From DASYXT01 sp035934555 (lineage in GTDB: Bacteria > Verrucomicrobiota > Verrucomicrobiia > Limisphaerales > UBA8199), in contig DASYXT010000135.1 in the NCBI GenBank assembly GCA_035934555.1, positions 62,001 through 126,000 of the forward strand: a stretch of 64,000 bases of DNA, in the 5' to 3' direction. A model generated the notes under the pieces. That model searched no databases and had not been told where the DNA came from. It was given only the letters and a program-made list of their open reading frames with translations. Below are positions 1-9,334 of the stretch, piece by piece. Positions within the stretch are counted from its first letter, which is position 1, and the number at the start of each line of letters is the position of its first letter. Made by a program: the position numbers and the translations under genes.

Positions 1-128
1 AGCACGGTACGCTTCTGGGCGCGCCCGATATTAATGGGCCCTGGGCACCCGTTCCGGGAGCTTCGCCACCCTCGTGCAACATAACAACCCTCGCGCCGGC
101 GTTTTACCGCGTGCGGGCTTATCCGTGA
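1..128 (+). CDS. C-terminal end of a secreted protein (partial)
   Basis: The frame with codons starting at position 3 is open from the window edge to the TGA at 126-128 and encodes about 41 residues. It ends in Ala-Phe-Tyr-Arg-Val-Arg-Ala-Tyr-Pro, preceded by a Gly-Pro-Trp-Ala-Pro-Val-Pro-Gly stretch. The same kind of ending (a Trp-containing strand, then a final Phe-Tyr-Arg) closes three other large secreted proteins here, at 46876, 54702 and 60638. I infer the tail of a beta-sandwich domain that closes exported verrucomicrobial proteins. The body of the protein lies outside the window. The gene converges on the next one with only two bases between stop codons. Confidence 0.6.
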   Translation, partial: HGTLLGAPDINGPWAPVPGASPPSCNITTLAPAFYRVRAYP

Positions 129-130
129 CC

Positions 131-2380
131 CTACTCTTTCTTGCTCGTTAGTCCCTGCGGGCCTGAGGTGATGGTCAGAAGCGATTTGCCCCAGCGCACA
201 TGCAGGAGCTGCGCCGAAAAGCCTCGCGGCTGGTCCGGCTCCCAGAGCGGGTTGGGGTTATCTAAATTCAAGCTGGGGTGGAATCCAAACACTGTGCGGA
301 TGATAACGTCGGTGAAATCAGCCCCACACAGCGCTTCGCGGCAGATGGTCCCGGCAGTGGCAATGCGCACCGGCGCGTCGTATTCCTTCTTGCGCGGCCC
401 GTAAAATTCCGCGCCTTGGGAAAAGGCGCCTTCGTGGGTGGCCGCTGCGCAGCGGCGATAAAAGTCCAGCGCATCCTGCCAATAACCAAGGTGGCACAAG
501 CCATCGACGGTTTCGGGAGGCCAACCCGAATAGGCGCCCATCGGGCCGTGGTCCGGGCGGTCGGATTGCGCGGCGGCGGGGTCTTGCAGTGATTGCGCGC
601 GCATCCAGTTTTTCATCAACAGTTCCCGCACAACGAAATCGCGCATTTCCTTGCGTACCGGCGCCGGCAGATCCTGGCCGATTCCCTGAGCCACAAACTG
701 AAAATCGAGGCAGTGGCGCATATCAAACTGCCGGCCGTCCGGGTAGCGGCTTTGCCAGAACCCTTTGCCGCTGACATAAAGCTGCGGGTAAATCGCCCGG
801 ACCAGTTGCTCGGCGGCCGCACGCCGTTCAGCGGCCAAATCCTTCTTCCCCAGGAAATCATAAAGATCTGCCATATCGCGCAGCATTGTAACGTAGGCGG
901 CATTGAAACCGGCGGTCGCATGGATATAGGTGGGAACGCACTCCAGGAAATGCCACGGATCGCCGCCGAAATCCGCCAGACCGCCCTCAGGCATGAGGTA
1001 GTTGCGATAGTGCAGCGCCAGACGGTCCAGGTGTTGCAGGACCGTCTGGTCTCCCACCTTCTGCTCGAGGAACGCACGGTCGCGCGAAACCCGCAAGTAC
1101 GTCGTCGCGATGCGAAACAGCATCGGGTAATTAGCCACGTAGCGGTAGCCGAACGCGCGGTTGCCGTAATAATCAAACGCCAGGTACTTATCCAGGTCCC
1201 ACTGCAGGGTTTTGGCGATGTAAGCCCGCATCGCCTTCGGCTCGAGCAACGCAAACAGCGTGTCCATCATCCCCGTATCCCAAATGAACATGACCGAAGC
1301 GCCGTAGCGCGGGCCGCCGGCCAGGAACACACGCGGGCTGTAAGGCAATTGATCCCGCAGCATCAACAGCATCGTCACTACGCCCATATAATAATTGCGC
1401 TGAATCGCCGGGTCCTCGGTTTGCAGCACCGGCAGGTTCTGTTCGAAGAATCCATTGTTCGGCGTGAAGACCTGGGCGTACCGCTGTTCCCAAAGTGTCT
1501 TCGCGTCGTCAAAAACCTCGCCAAAATTCCGGGCCCAACTTTCCGCGCGTGGTCCGACCTGGTCGCGCTCGCCAAAGGCCATAAGGAATTCAATGACTTT
1601 GGTCTGGCCCGGTGCCAGGCGCACGCGCCAGGTGGCCGTGCCCTGATGTCCGTCGGAGTCAAGGTGGTCGGGCACTGTGTGGAAGGCGAAAAGGGTATCA
1701 GTGGGAGTTTTGGTATCGCGGATCAGCAACCCCCTTTCGGAGCGGAGCACACCTGCCGTGTAATCCTCTGCATTGCTGGGACGGCCCGGAGGGAGCCTGT
1801 CCACTGCCTCCCGCGCCGCTTCCGTCTCTTCGTAGCGGCGTTGGGGACCACCGGCGCCGGGCTGCGCAAAAGCCCAGTCCCATGAGTTCGTCTCGGTAAG
1901 CTTGCTGATCGCGCCAATGAGGTCGATGGCCACGGTCGCCGTGATTTCCGCGGGCTGCGTGTTGGAAAGATTAATCCGCCACAAAACGCCGCGCTCATCA
2001 AAAACCATGCGGTTGAGCGTTTCGATCGCCAACCCCTCAGCACTGCCCGCCCGCACGGACTGGTAGGGATACCATTTGAATTTCTCCGCCAGCGGCACCT
2101 TCCCGTTCAGGCGCAGCACGCCGCTGTGAAACCCTTGCGAGAACGGCGGCGAAGCCACCCAACTGACGCTCGCAAAATCACCGTTAACTAAAAGCTCGGT
2201 CCGGAAATTGTGAATGGAGGGATACTGCGACAGTTCATCCCGGGTTTTCCAGTCGCCGGCCAGTTCATCCAGCGCAGGCACACCGTCTGGGCGGGGGCAT
2301 TTCGACACAGCGGCAGCGCGAGTGGGCAGCGCGAGGGCGCTGACAACAGCCGCCGCGGCCAAAAGAGCTTTCGTGTTCAC
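131..2380 (-). CDS. Secreted six-hairpin (alpha/alpha)6 glycosidase-like protein
   Basis: 749 residues. The GTG start overlaps the stop of the upstream esterase gene by four bases (GTGA, 2377-2380), so translation is probably coupled. Residues 1-23 look like a signal peptide. The N-terminal third resembles a beta-sandwich. From about residue 320 the helix-rich part has features of six-hairpin glycosidases: Trp-Asp-Thr-Gly near 365, a Gly-Gly-Leu-Ala-Asp-Phe-Gly-Gly-Asp segment, and a Tyr-Ser-Gly-Trp-Pro-Pro-Glu segment near the C-terminus. Such folds occur in GH37, GH63, GH78 and related families; I cannot choose between them. The acidic residues in these motifs are candidate catalytic groups. 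The likely role is periplasmic or extracellular glycan hydrolysis together with the esterase upstream. Confidence 0.65.
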   Translation of the reverse strand: MNTKALLAAAAVVSALALPTRAAAVSKCPRPDGVPALDELAGDWKTRDELSQYPSIHNFRTELLVNGDFASVSWVASPPFSQGFHSGVLRLNGKVPLAEKFKWYPYQSVRAGSAEGLAIETLNRMVFDERGVLWRINLSNTQPAEITATVAIDLIGAISKLTETNSWDWAFAQPGAGGPQRRYEETEAAREAVDRLPPGRPSNAEDYTAGVLRSERGLLIRDTKTPTDTLFAFHTVPDHLDSDGHQGTATWRVRLAPGQTKVIEFLMAFGERDQVGPRAESWARNFGEVFDDAKTLWEQRYAQVFTPNNGFFEQNLPVLQTEDPAIQRNYYMGVVTMLLMLRDQLPYSPRVFLAGGPRYGASVMFIWDTGMMDTLFALLEPKAMRAYIAKTLQWDLDKYLAFDYYGNRAFGYRYVANYPMLFRIATTYLRVSRDRAFLEQKVGDQTVLQHLDRLALHYRNYLMPEGGLADFGGDPWHFLECVPTYIHATAGFNAAYVTMLRDMADLYDFLGKKDLAAERRAAAEQLVRAIYPQLYVSGKGFWQSRYPDGRQFDMRHCLDFQFVAQGIGQDLPAPVRKEMRDFVVRELLMKNWMRAQSLQDPAAAQSDRPDHGPMGAYSGWPPETVDGLCHLGYWQDALDFYRRCAAATHEGAFSQGAEFYGPRKKEYDAPVRIATAGTICREALCGADFTDVIIRTVFGFHPSLNLDNPNPLWEPDQPRGFSAQLLHVRWGKSLLTITSGPQGLTSKKE

Positions 2381-5300
2381 GGGTTTAATTCGAACTGGGC
2401 GCGTACAAACCGATGCACATAAACATCTTTACCCTTAGGCGTAAAGAGCTCGCGCTCCGAGTTGGGGATATTGGTGGCGTAAGTGAGGATGATCTCCCCC
2501 GGCCGAGTCGAGAGCTCAGGATGCTGCCGAACCGCGTAGGCCATGATGGGGAACGAGAAACGCTTGTGCTCAGGAACAGAGTAAATCGGTTGAGGCTTGC
2601 TCCAGGGGCCGGTGACCGCCCTGGAGGTAGTCAGAAAAATCTCCGGGCTCATGATATCATAGGTGAAGCAAGTATAGAGTTGCCAGGCAGGTTCGTAATG
2701 GACCGTACACTCACTGTTGACCGGTTGGAATTGCGGCACACAATTCGTGGCTTCTTTGCCCCAATGCGGCCCTTGCGTACCATTAACCCAGTACTCGTAA
2801 GCCTCCGTCAGTTTCCCCTCGATGAGGTCACCGATGCGGATGCGCGCCAGCGCCGTTTGGCGCGGCTGCACAATCCCGTATAGATAAACATACGGCGGCT
2901 GCACAAGCAGCGCCGAGTGAAACGAAGTGCCAGGCGCAAGTTTCAGCGGACAGACTTTTTGGACCCACTGCGCCGGCGGTGCCAGTGGATTGGGCACCCG
3001 GATGATGGCACTGCCGGCCTCTTTCCAGCCAAACAATCCTTGCGCCTCACCGCCGCTGATGCACCACGCAAACAGGAATAACTCGCCCTTGAGCAGCATG
3101 CCTTTGGTTACCCAGTAATAATCGCCCGGAGTTCCGGCCTGGTGAGGGAAAAAGCTTTCGGGCCGGCCGTGATTTTCTTTCCAGTGAAACTTCAGGCAAT
3201 CCGGCGGAGGTTTCGTTCGGTCCTGAATCGCAATGGTGCTGTGAATCATCGGCGCTCCGGCCACACGCACACCGTTGCTCAGCGGTCCGATAAACGTGTC
3301 GCCGAACAGCCACAGGCTCTTGTCCTTGGACAGCACGATCGATTCGCCGTCATCTGAACCGAGCCAGCCGTTGGTGCGTACTCCGAGCATGTCCTGGTAA
3401 ACCGGGTCAGGCCCAATGGAAACCAGGCGCAGCGGATTCGAAGGCGCGCCCGGCTTATCATGGAACGAAATAGTTTTGGCCACGCCGGATTTGATCGTGC
3501 AGAGGAGCAGCGCGCCTGTCGGCGTATTGGTGATGCTCTCAAAGCCGTCCACGCTCAAGGTCGCGCTGCCGCGAGCGAGCCTCACTTTTCCATCGCTGAG
3601 CGGCTCGGCGACTGCCACATGTGGCGACAGCGCTAACTGGAACGTGATTGCGTCCTTGCTATCGTTGTTAATCGTCCATCGCATCGCCTTCTCATCGAAA
3701 GCCATCCGGAGCGTCACCTCCTCGTCGGCACACGCCAGCAAGCGGGGACCCAGTTCGTGGATCAAGGTTAGCGTTCTCGCTCCCCAGAAGCCCGGAATGC
3801 TGCTCCCGCCGGCCATGCCCGGCTCATTCGAAAGGAACTGCGCGCCCTGAAAAACCAGGCTGGTCACCTTGCCATCCGCATCAACTACCACCTCGTATGT
3901 TGACGTGGCAACTCGGCGCGTCGGCCGTTGCTTCTGGACCTCAACATTCGTACAGGGGAGACGGTCCGTGCGGAAAGGAGCAGCCGGCAGGCCAGACTTA
4001 TTGATTAGGCCCGCCCGAGGCATACCCGCCCAGGCATAGCGCACGGTTTTGGGCTCAGAAATTTGCGCACTGCTGATGATCACGCTCTCACCCTCGATCC
4101 TGGCGTCGGCAAAGCGGTACTGGCCATCCGCGCCGGCCAGAGCGAATCCCGCTACACCGTTGGAGGTGGTACTGGCGAGTCCATCACCCTCCGTGTCGAA
4201 CCGTGCGCGAATCGAAGAACCCTCGACGGTAGCCCCTTTGAATTCCGGCCCGGAAGCTACGACGCTCTCGCCATAGGCAAGCTTGCGGGCCTGGAGGGCG
4301 GCGCGCCGGCCCACTTCAAGTTTCTCTTTTGGGTGCAAGTCGAAGCCATCGGTCGTGCCAAGAGTCACCACCAGCGCGGTCTTGGAGATGGACTGCACGG
4401 CCTTGGCTTGCATCTCCCGAATCCAGGGCCAGTAAAACCCTTCCCACAGGTTTGCGTATTCGGGCAACTGCACGATGAGGAACGGCAGCTCCGGCTGGGC
4501 GAATTGCCGGCGCCATTCGGTGATCATCGTCGTCAGCAATGCGGCGTAAGTATCGGGATGCCCCGAGTTGCTCTCCCCCTGGTACCAAAGGACACCTTTG
4601 AAAGGAGTTTGGCCAAGGGGGGCAATCATGCCATCATAAAGGTTTGCCGGTTGAATGCCGAACATCGAATCGTGCAAGTCCTCCGGCTTGAACGCGGCCA
4701 GCGCCGCAGCTGGAATCCAACCTTCGCAGGTGGTGCCGCCAAACGAACTGTCCACCAGGCCGAGCGGGACGTTCGCCAATGTCGGGTCCTTGAGCAGTTC
4801 GTTCCCAAAAAAACAGGCCACGGCGGAAAAATCCCGTGCCGATTCGGGGGTGCAGACTCGCCATTGAATATCGGCAGATATCAGCGGCTTCGCACTGGGC
4901 TTTTTAGCGACGCTGCACAACCGCAGCCACGCCCGGTTCACCAACACAACCTGTTGTTCCGCCGCGGCAACCTCCTTCACCGGCAGTTGCATGTTGGATT
5001 GACCCGAGCAAAGCCACACGTCACCGCAAAGGACATTGGTTAGAGTCAAAGCGTTTCCGTCACCGATGAGAGTCAAGGTATAGGGACCGCCCACCGGCAC
5101 TGGTGCCAAGGCGAGTTGCCATCTGCCATCAGGTCCGGTTTTAGCTGACGCCTGGTGGTCGCCGAGTCTAACCACAATCTCAGCGCCAGGGCTGGCTTGA
5201 CCCCAAACCGGAATCGGGCGGCCACGCTGCACTACCATGTTGTTGCCAAAAATCTGTGGCAGCGACAACCCCGCAAAGGCCGAACCGCACGCGAGCAATG

Positions 5301-5403
5301 TCACCAGCGTGGCGAGGCAACTCCATTGTACCTGACACGGTGAGGGCTGGAACCGGGCGGCGCAAGGAAGGGCCGCCGGAACTTGAGTTTCCAGCTTCAC
5401 CAT
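2377..5403 (-). CDS. Sialate O-acetylesterase (SASA) fused to a DUF4185 domain
   Basis: 1008 residues with an export signal ending near residue 45. The N-terminal half is a SASA-type carbohydrate esterase: the Leu-Pro-Gln-Ile-Phe-Gly-Asn-Asn-Met-Val-Val-Gln start, Gly-Asp-Val-Trp-Leu-Cys-Ser-Gly-Gln-Ser-Asn-Met with nucleophile Ser136, and a Trp-Tyr-Gln-Gly-Glu-Ser-Asn block. After a linker region of about 480-655, residues from about 660 on read as DUF4185 (phrases such as Leu-Trp-Leu-Phe-Gly-Asp-Thr-Phe), a five-bladed-propeller-like domain often found in glycan-active proteins. SASA removes O-acetyl groups from sugars; the DUF4185 part may bind or cut the deacetylated chain. That last point is inference. 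It is the first gene of a coupled pair with the glycosidase-like gene. Confidence 0.8.
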   Translation of the reverse strand: MVKLETQVPAALPCAARFQPSPCQVQWSCLATLVTLLACGSAFAGLSLPQIFGNNMVVQRGRPIPVWGQASPGAEIVVRLGDHQASAKTGPDGRWQLALAPVPVGGPYTLTLIGDGNALTLTNVLCGDVWLCSGQSNMQLPVKEVAAAEQQVVLVNRAWLRLCSVAKKPSAKPLISADIQWRVCTPESARDFSAVACFFGNELLKDPTLANVPLGLVDSSFGGTTCEGWIPAAALAAFKPEDLHDSMFGIQPANLYDGMIAPLGQTPFKGVLWYQGESNSGHPDTYAALLTTMITEWRRQFAQPELPFLIVQLPEYANLWEGFYWPWIREMQAKAVQSISKTALVVTLGTTDGFDLHPKEKLEVGRRAALQARKLAYGESVVASGPEFKGATVEGSSIRARFDTEGDGLASTTSNGVAGFALAGADGQYRFADARIEGESVIISSAQISEPKTVRYAWAGMPRAGLINKSGLPAAPFRTDRLPCTNVEVQKQRPTRRVATSTYEVVVDADGKVTSLVFQGAQFLSNEPGMAGGSSIPGFWGARTLTLIHELGPRLLACADEEVTLRMAFDEKAMRWTINNDSKDAITFQLALSPHVAVAEPLSDGKVRLARGSATLSVDGFESITNTPTGALLLCTIKSGVAKTISFHDKPGAPSNPLRLVSIGPDPVYQDMLGVRTNGWLGSDDGESIVLSKDKSLWLFGDTFIGPLSNGVRVAGAPMIHSTIAIQDRTKPPPDCLKFHWKENHGRPESFFPHQAGTPGDYYWVTKGMLLKGELFLFAWCISGGEAQGLFGWKEAGSAIIRVPNPLAPPAQWVQKVCPLKLAPGTSFHSALLVQPPYVYLYGIVQPRQTALARIRIGDLIEGKLTEAYEYWVNGTQGPHWGKEATNCVPQFQPVNSECTVHYEPAWQLYTCFTYDIMSPEIFLTTSRAVTGPWSKPQPIYSVPEHKRFSFPIMAYAVRQHPELSTRPGEIILTYATNIPNSERELFTPKGKDVYVHRFVRAQFELNP

Positions 5404-5474
5404 GACCGAAGTCTAGACAAATGGATGCAACACCGTCAAACGCGCTCCACCCTCGACGCTCTACGCTCTACGTG

Positions 5475-7316
5475 CTACGCCCCCTTCTTCAGCCTAATCA
5501 GCACCACGGTGCACTGCGACCCGTCAGGACTGATGAATTCGTAATCGCCGAAACCGGCAGGAATGAGGCACGCCTGAAGAAAATCCAGCGTGGTCTGGCG
5601 GTTCGGCTCCTGCCGGGAACGAATGAGCACGGATTTACCCACCGTCAGCGTCGGGATTTGCAGGAAACGCCCTTCCGTGCTGTAAGCCATCAGTTTGGTG
5701 AAAACAAAACGTTCAATTTCAAACGGCATTTCCGAAAGCGAGGTATAGCGGTCCATCCGCGTGTCGCCGTCGCCGCGCACGACAATCGGCCGGGCACGCA
5801 GGTGTTCCTGCACATATTTTTCCCGCCGCCATTTATTATTGCGGAAGGAATGCTCCAGGTGCATGCGCATCGGCGGGGCGGTCATGCTCTTGGCTTTGTC
5901 GTCCCAGGTGTGGCGCGCAAAATCGTAGGTGAAGAAAGAATACTCGGTGCCAGCGACGCTCGGGCCGGTGTCCATCTCCAGGATCATCTGGTTGCCGCCG
6001 TGCCCGTGCTCGGTGCCCGGTGGAATCAGGAACAGGTCGCCGACGTTGGTGGCCCAGCGGCGGATGAACTTCTGCCAATCGAACACTTTCTGGTTCTTTG
6101 AATCCCGGCACAGGCGCTCGTATTCCTCCAGGTCGGCTTCTTCCTTAAAGCCCATCATCGTGCCCGCGTCGGGGTAGGCTTCGACGATGTAATAGGTTTC
6201 ATAGCGGCCGAGCGGTTCGTTGAAATTGCGTTTGTTATACTCCGTGTCGGGATGGTTGTGGATGGGCATGCTGGCCCGCTCGTAGGGGACCGGCTCGGCA
6301 AAGTAACCGTCATCCAACCAAACCTGTAACGGCAGCAAATCAGGATATTTTTCGTGCACGTAACGGCCCACTAACTCAACCGGCCGTTGCATGATGTTCT
6401 GACAGGGAATGTTCAACTCTTCCCCTGCCCCAACATTGACCAGGATACTCAATTCGATTCCGGCCAGCTCGTTCCACGCCATATTCTCCAGGCCGGCAAT
6501 CTCATCATAGATTTCCTTAAAGCGATAAGAGCCCCAGGGTCCAGGCTGGGTAATTTTGACCTGTTTGATCGGGCCCTTTACCAGCTCATCAATCATGGCG
6601 TTATATGCCCCGGCGGCCATCAGCTTGAGGTTGTTTGCGTCCACCGCTTCGAGGTAATAATCCATCCTGCTGAAAGCCTGCTTTTTCTGCCGCAGCAGCA
6701 GGTAGAAATCGCAGTAATAGTATTTCTTCCACTGATAATCCTTTGCCGGAAGTTCGGACCCGAACGGGACGAGTTTGCCGTCCCACATTTGCCACAGCAA
6801 CGGCTGCATAGTGAAGTCGGCGTAGAACCGCAGGTCATAGCAGTCCTGCAGTTGGGCGACAGCCGCGCCCGGCCCCATCACGACAATTATATCGGCCTGA
6901 CTACTGCTGCGCGCGGTGAGCCGGCCCTTTAACGACGCCACTTTTTCCGCAGCGAGAATGTCCTCCAGCACACCTTTGGAGTTCACGTATCCGAATGAGG
7001 GATCGTCGGTGACGAAAGGGCGCCGGTAAGCTTCGACTTCCGCAGCGGGCTTGAACAAGCCCGCCGTGGGCAGCAGTTCGACGGCGATTCCCTGTGCCTG
7101 GCCCGCCTCGCGCCAGCCCGCCTGCAACCCCGCCCAGTCCACACCATACCAGCCGTCGATTGCGACCACGGCCGGTTGTCCGGGTTTTTTCTTCACTCGG
7201 CTTATCGCGAGCATGCGCTCGAGAACGGCCCCAGTCCCGCAGACGAGTTCGTCCCGCACCGCGGGTGGGACGGAGACATGGTTGCTGGCATTCTTGCGAT
7301 ATTCGTACAGGGGCAT
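5475..7316 (-). CDS. Class I mannose-6-phosphate isomerase-like cupin with an N-terminal kinase-like domain
   Basis: 613 residues, no signal peptide, so cytoplasmic. The C-terminal half (about 325-600) is a phosphomannose-isomerase-type cupin. Candidate metal ligands are the histidines of Met-Pro-Ile-His-Asn-His-Pro-Asp, a Glu in the Tyr-Glu-Thr-Tyr-Tyr-Ile strand, and a His in Pro-Pro-Gly-Thr-Glu-His-Gly-His-Gly. The N-terminal part begins like a uridine-kinase P-loop (Val-Val-Ala-Ile-Asp-Gly-Trp-Tyr-Gly-Val-Asp-Trp-Ala-Gly), but the Gly-Lys-Ser/Thr of Walker A is missing, so it is probably not an active kinase. The family is predicted to interconvert ketose and aldose sugar phosphates. Lying upstream of the esterase/glycosidase pair on the same strand, it may process sugars they release. 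The exact substrate is unknown. Confidence 0.6.
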   Translation of the reverse strand: MPLYEYRKNASNHVSVPPAVRDELVCGTGAVLERMLAISRVKKKPGQPAVVAIDGWYGVDWAGLQAGWREAGQAQGIAVELLPTAGLFKPAAEVEAYRRPFVTDDPSFGYVNSKGVLEDILAAEKVASLKGRLTARSSSQADIIVVMGPGAAVAQLQDCYDLRFYADFTMQPLLWQMWDGKLVPFGSELPAKDYQWKKYYYCDFYLLLRQKKQAFSRMDYYLEAVDANNLKLMAAGAYNAMIDELVKGPIKQVKITQPGPWGSYRFKEIYDEIAGLENMAWNELAGIELSILVNVGAGEELNIPCQNIMQRPVELVGRYVHEKYPDLLPLQVWLDDGYFAEPVPYERASMPIHNHPDTEYNKRNFNEPLGRYETYYIVEAYPDAGTMMGFKEEADLEEYERLCRDSKNQKVFDWQKFIRRWATNVGDLFLIPPGTEHGHGGNQMILEMDTGPSVAGTEYSFFTYDFARHTWDDKAKSMTAPPMRMHLEHSFRNNKWRREKYVQEHLRARPIVVRGDGDTRMDRYTSLSEMPFEIERFVFTKLMAYSTEGRFLQIPTLTVGKSVLIRSRQEPNRQTTLDFLQACLIPAGFGDYEFISPDGSQCTVVLIRLKKGA

Positions 7317-7555
7317 GAGCCGAATTATGCGGTGCCAACCTCGATGAGGAAAGCCGCTTCTTCACGTTTCCTTAATGCTGGCCAGGGGATACTCCCACGC
7401 CACTCTACGGCCTGCTCTGAGCCGCTGCCCGCAGAACGCCGGTTCTCGGCCCCGACCTTCTGACCATCCACCTCTGTGGCTTGTGACCAGAGGTGATTCG
7501 GCAAACAATTATGGCTCTCCACGCGCCGATCAGGCACCGTTCCGGGAGTGCCATC

Positions 7556-9241
7556 GTGAATGTTCTGAACAAATCAATTATTCGCGCGCTCTTGAGGCGC
7601 ATCCTCTCAATCGGCATTCCTTGCGTCGTCGCCCTGGCCACCGCCCGGCTGGTCAACGCCGCCCAGCAACCGCGCATCGTCAATATTTACAATTTCGTCC
7701 GGCACTCCGATTTTCGTCTTTCCGATTCGGAGGATGTTCTCTTTGAAGCTACGCGACGCCAAATTGAGTTGATCAAACCGACCGGCCTCCCGGCGACGTG
7801 GGCCTTGCAGTACGATGCCTTGATCAATCCCCGCTACCAAAAGCTCTTCAAGGAACAATTGAGTTCCACAGACGAGGTGGCGGCCTGGTGGGAGATACCG
7901 CGGCAATTGGTGGAAAAGGCGGGCCTTGAATGGCGGGGGCAACATGATTGGGATCCCGCCGCCGACGTGGGCTTCTCCCCGGGCTACACTCCGGTTGAAC
8001 GGCGCAAGCTGGTGGACGTTTACATGGCCGATTTTAAGGCGATCTTTGGTCACTACCCTCGCACGGTCGGCTCCTGGTATATCGATGAAGTCACCTTGGA
8101 GTATATGGCCAAGAAGTTCGGTATTGTGGCTTCCTGCAACTGCAAGGACCAAGTGGGCACGGACGGCTACACGCTATGGGGCGGCTATTGGAACCAGGCT
8201 TATTATCCCAGCCGCCTCAATGCTTATATGCCCGCCCAAACCAGGGCCGGACAGATTAACGTGCCAATTTTTCGCATGCTGGGCAGCGATCCGATTTACC
8301 AGCACGGAACCACGCCCGGTTTGTTCTCCCTGGAACCAGTTTACCGCAACGCCGGTGGTTCTCCGGACTGGGTCGCATGGTTCATGAGTAACCTCGTCCA
8401 CCAACCATGCCTCGCCTTTGCCTATACTCAGGCCGGGCAGGAGAATTCGTTCGGCTGGGGGGCGATGAAAAAGGGTCTAAGCATGCAAATAGCGTTGCTG
8501 GCCGAGGAAGCCAGGGCCGGACAGATCCAAGTAATGACCCTGGCCAATGCGGGTCAATGGTTTCGTCAGCACTATGCCCTTACGCCACCCACCACGGTGG
8601 TTTGCCTGAGCGACTGGAAACACGCAAGCCGCAAGACCGTCTGGTACAACAGCCGCTTTTATAGACTCAACCTGCTTTGGGAGGATGGCGCCTTTCGCAT
8701 TCGCGACCTGCATTGTTTCGACCAAAGGGCGGTTTCGCCAACCCACGACACTGCGCTTCGGGCAACTTCTTTGGCTTACTACACCTTGCCGGTAATGGAT
8801 ACGGCGCTCTGGTCAAGGGCAGGGACAAAGGTTGGCATGTGGCCGGTGTACGTTTCAGCCGGCGGTCAGCAATCGCCCCTGCTCCCCCAGGGTTCGCCGG
8901 TCCTTACGGAGTTGAATAAGACTGATTTGGGCATTATTCAGCCCCTCCAGGGCGGTGGAATACTTAAGATTGTTTGCCGCGAAGCTAATGTCACCTTCAC
9001 CGCCGTGGACCGGCAGGGACGACCACTGTCCTGGGCTTGGGAGTTGGTGGGAGGCGAACGGCAAAAATCTGCTGTGCGGCAGATCAGATCCGACGGCATC
9101 CGCTATCATTTAAACGGAGTGGGCTATGAACTCCGACTGTCTCACGGCGCGGGTTCCTGCCAGCAACTGGGCGATGGCGTCATCCGGCTCAATCCGAACG
9201 ATTCGGGAAAACTTGTCCTGAACCTGGCGCAACCCCGATAA
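7556..9241 (+). CDS. Secreted DUF3863/DUF3864-type protein
   Basis: 561 residues from GTG 7556. An upstream GTG at 7493 would add 21 residues, but 7556 places a clean signal sequence (Asn-Lys-Ser then a hydrophobic run ending Val-Asn-Ala-Ala) at the N-terminus. The mature protein starts with Arg-Ile-Val-Asn-Ile-Tyr-Asn-Phe-Val-Arg and carries the strings I associate with DUF3863: Gly-Leu-Pro-Ala-Thr-Trp-Ala-Leu-Gln-Tyr-Asp-Ala-Leu, Gly-Ser-Trp-Tyr-Ile-Asp-Glu, and Gly-Gly-Tyr-Trp-Asn-Gln-Ala-Tyr-Tyr-Pro-Ser-Arg. The fold suggests a polysaccharide-deacetylase-like barrel followed by beta-sandwich domains. No reaction has been assigned to the family as far as I know. It is divergent from the cupin gene, with about 240 bases between them in which I see no clear site. 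Confidence 0.6.
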   Translation: MNVLNKSIIRALLRRILSIGIPCVVALATARLVNAAQQPRIVNIYNFVRHSDFRLSDSEDVLFEATRRQIELIKPTGLPATWALQYDALINPRYQKLFKEQLSSTDEVAAWWEIPRQLVEKAGLEWRGQHDWDPAADVGFSPGYTPVERRKLVDVYMADFKAIFGHYPRTVGSWYIDEVTLEYMAKKFGIVASCNCKDQVGTDGYTLWGGYWNQAYYPSRLNAYMPAQTRAGQINVPIFRMLGSDPIYQHGTTPGLFSLEPVYRNAGGSPDWVAWFMSNLVHQPCLAFAYTQAGQENSFGWGAMKKGLSMQIALLAEEARAGQIQVMTLANAGQWFRQHYALTPPTTVVCLSDWKHASRKTVWYNSRFYRLNLLWEDGAFRIRDLHCFDQRAVSPTHDTALRATSLAYYTLPVMDTALWSRAGTKVGMWPVYVSAGGQQSPLLPQGSPVLTELNKTDLGIIQPLQGGGILKIVCREANVTFTAVDRQGRPLSWAWELVGGERQKSAVRQIRSDGIRYHLNGVGYELRLSHGAGSCQQLGDGVIRLNPNDSGKLVLNLAQPR

Positions 9242-9334
9242 ACTCATGTTCGATTACATGTAAGGAAACACGCAGGCTGCGCGACAAACCAAAATATGAT
9301 AAGGTCCCGGTCCTAAGCACCTTTCAGCAAAGCT

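Noticed and set aside
593..1885. 430-codon open frame on the plus strand across the glycosidase gene
   Set aside because: It is antisense to a protein with clear domain content, and its translation is Arg/His-rich with no family signature. It is a by-product of high GC at codon position three.
4063..5043. 326-codon plus-strand open frame opposite the esterase
   Set aside because: It overlaps the SASA catalytic region on the other strand and has no domain content.
5404..5474. Short CTCTACG-type near-repeats between the esterase and cupin genes
   Set aside because: Only two or three irregular units are present, too few and too imperfect to call a repeat.
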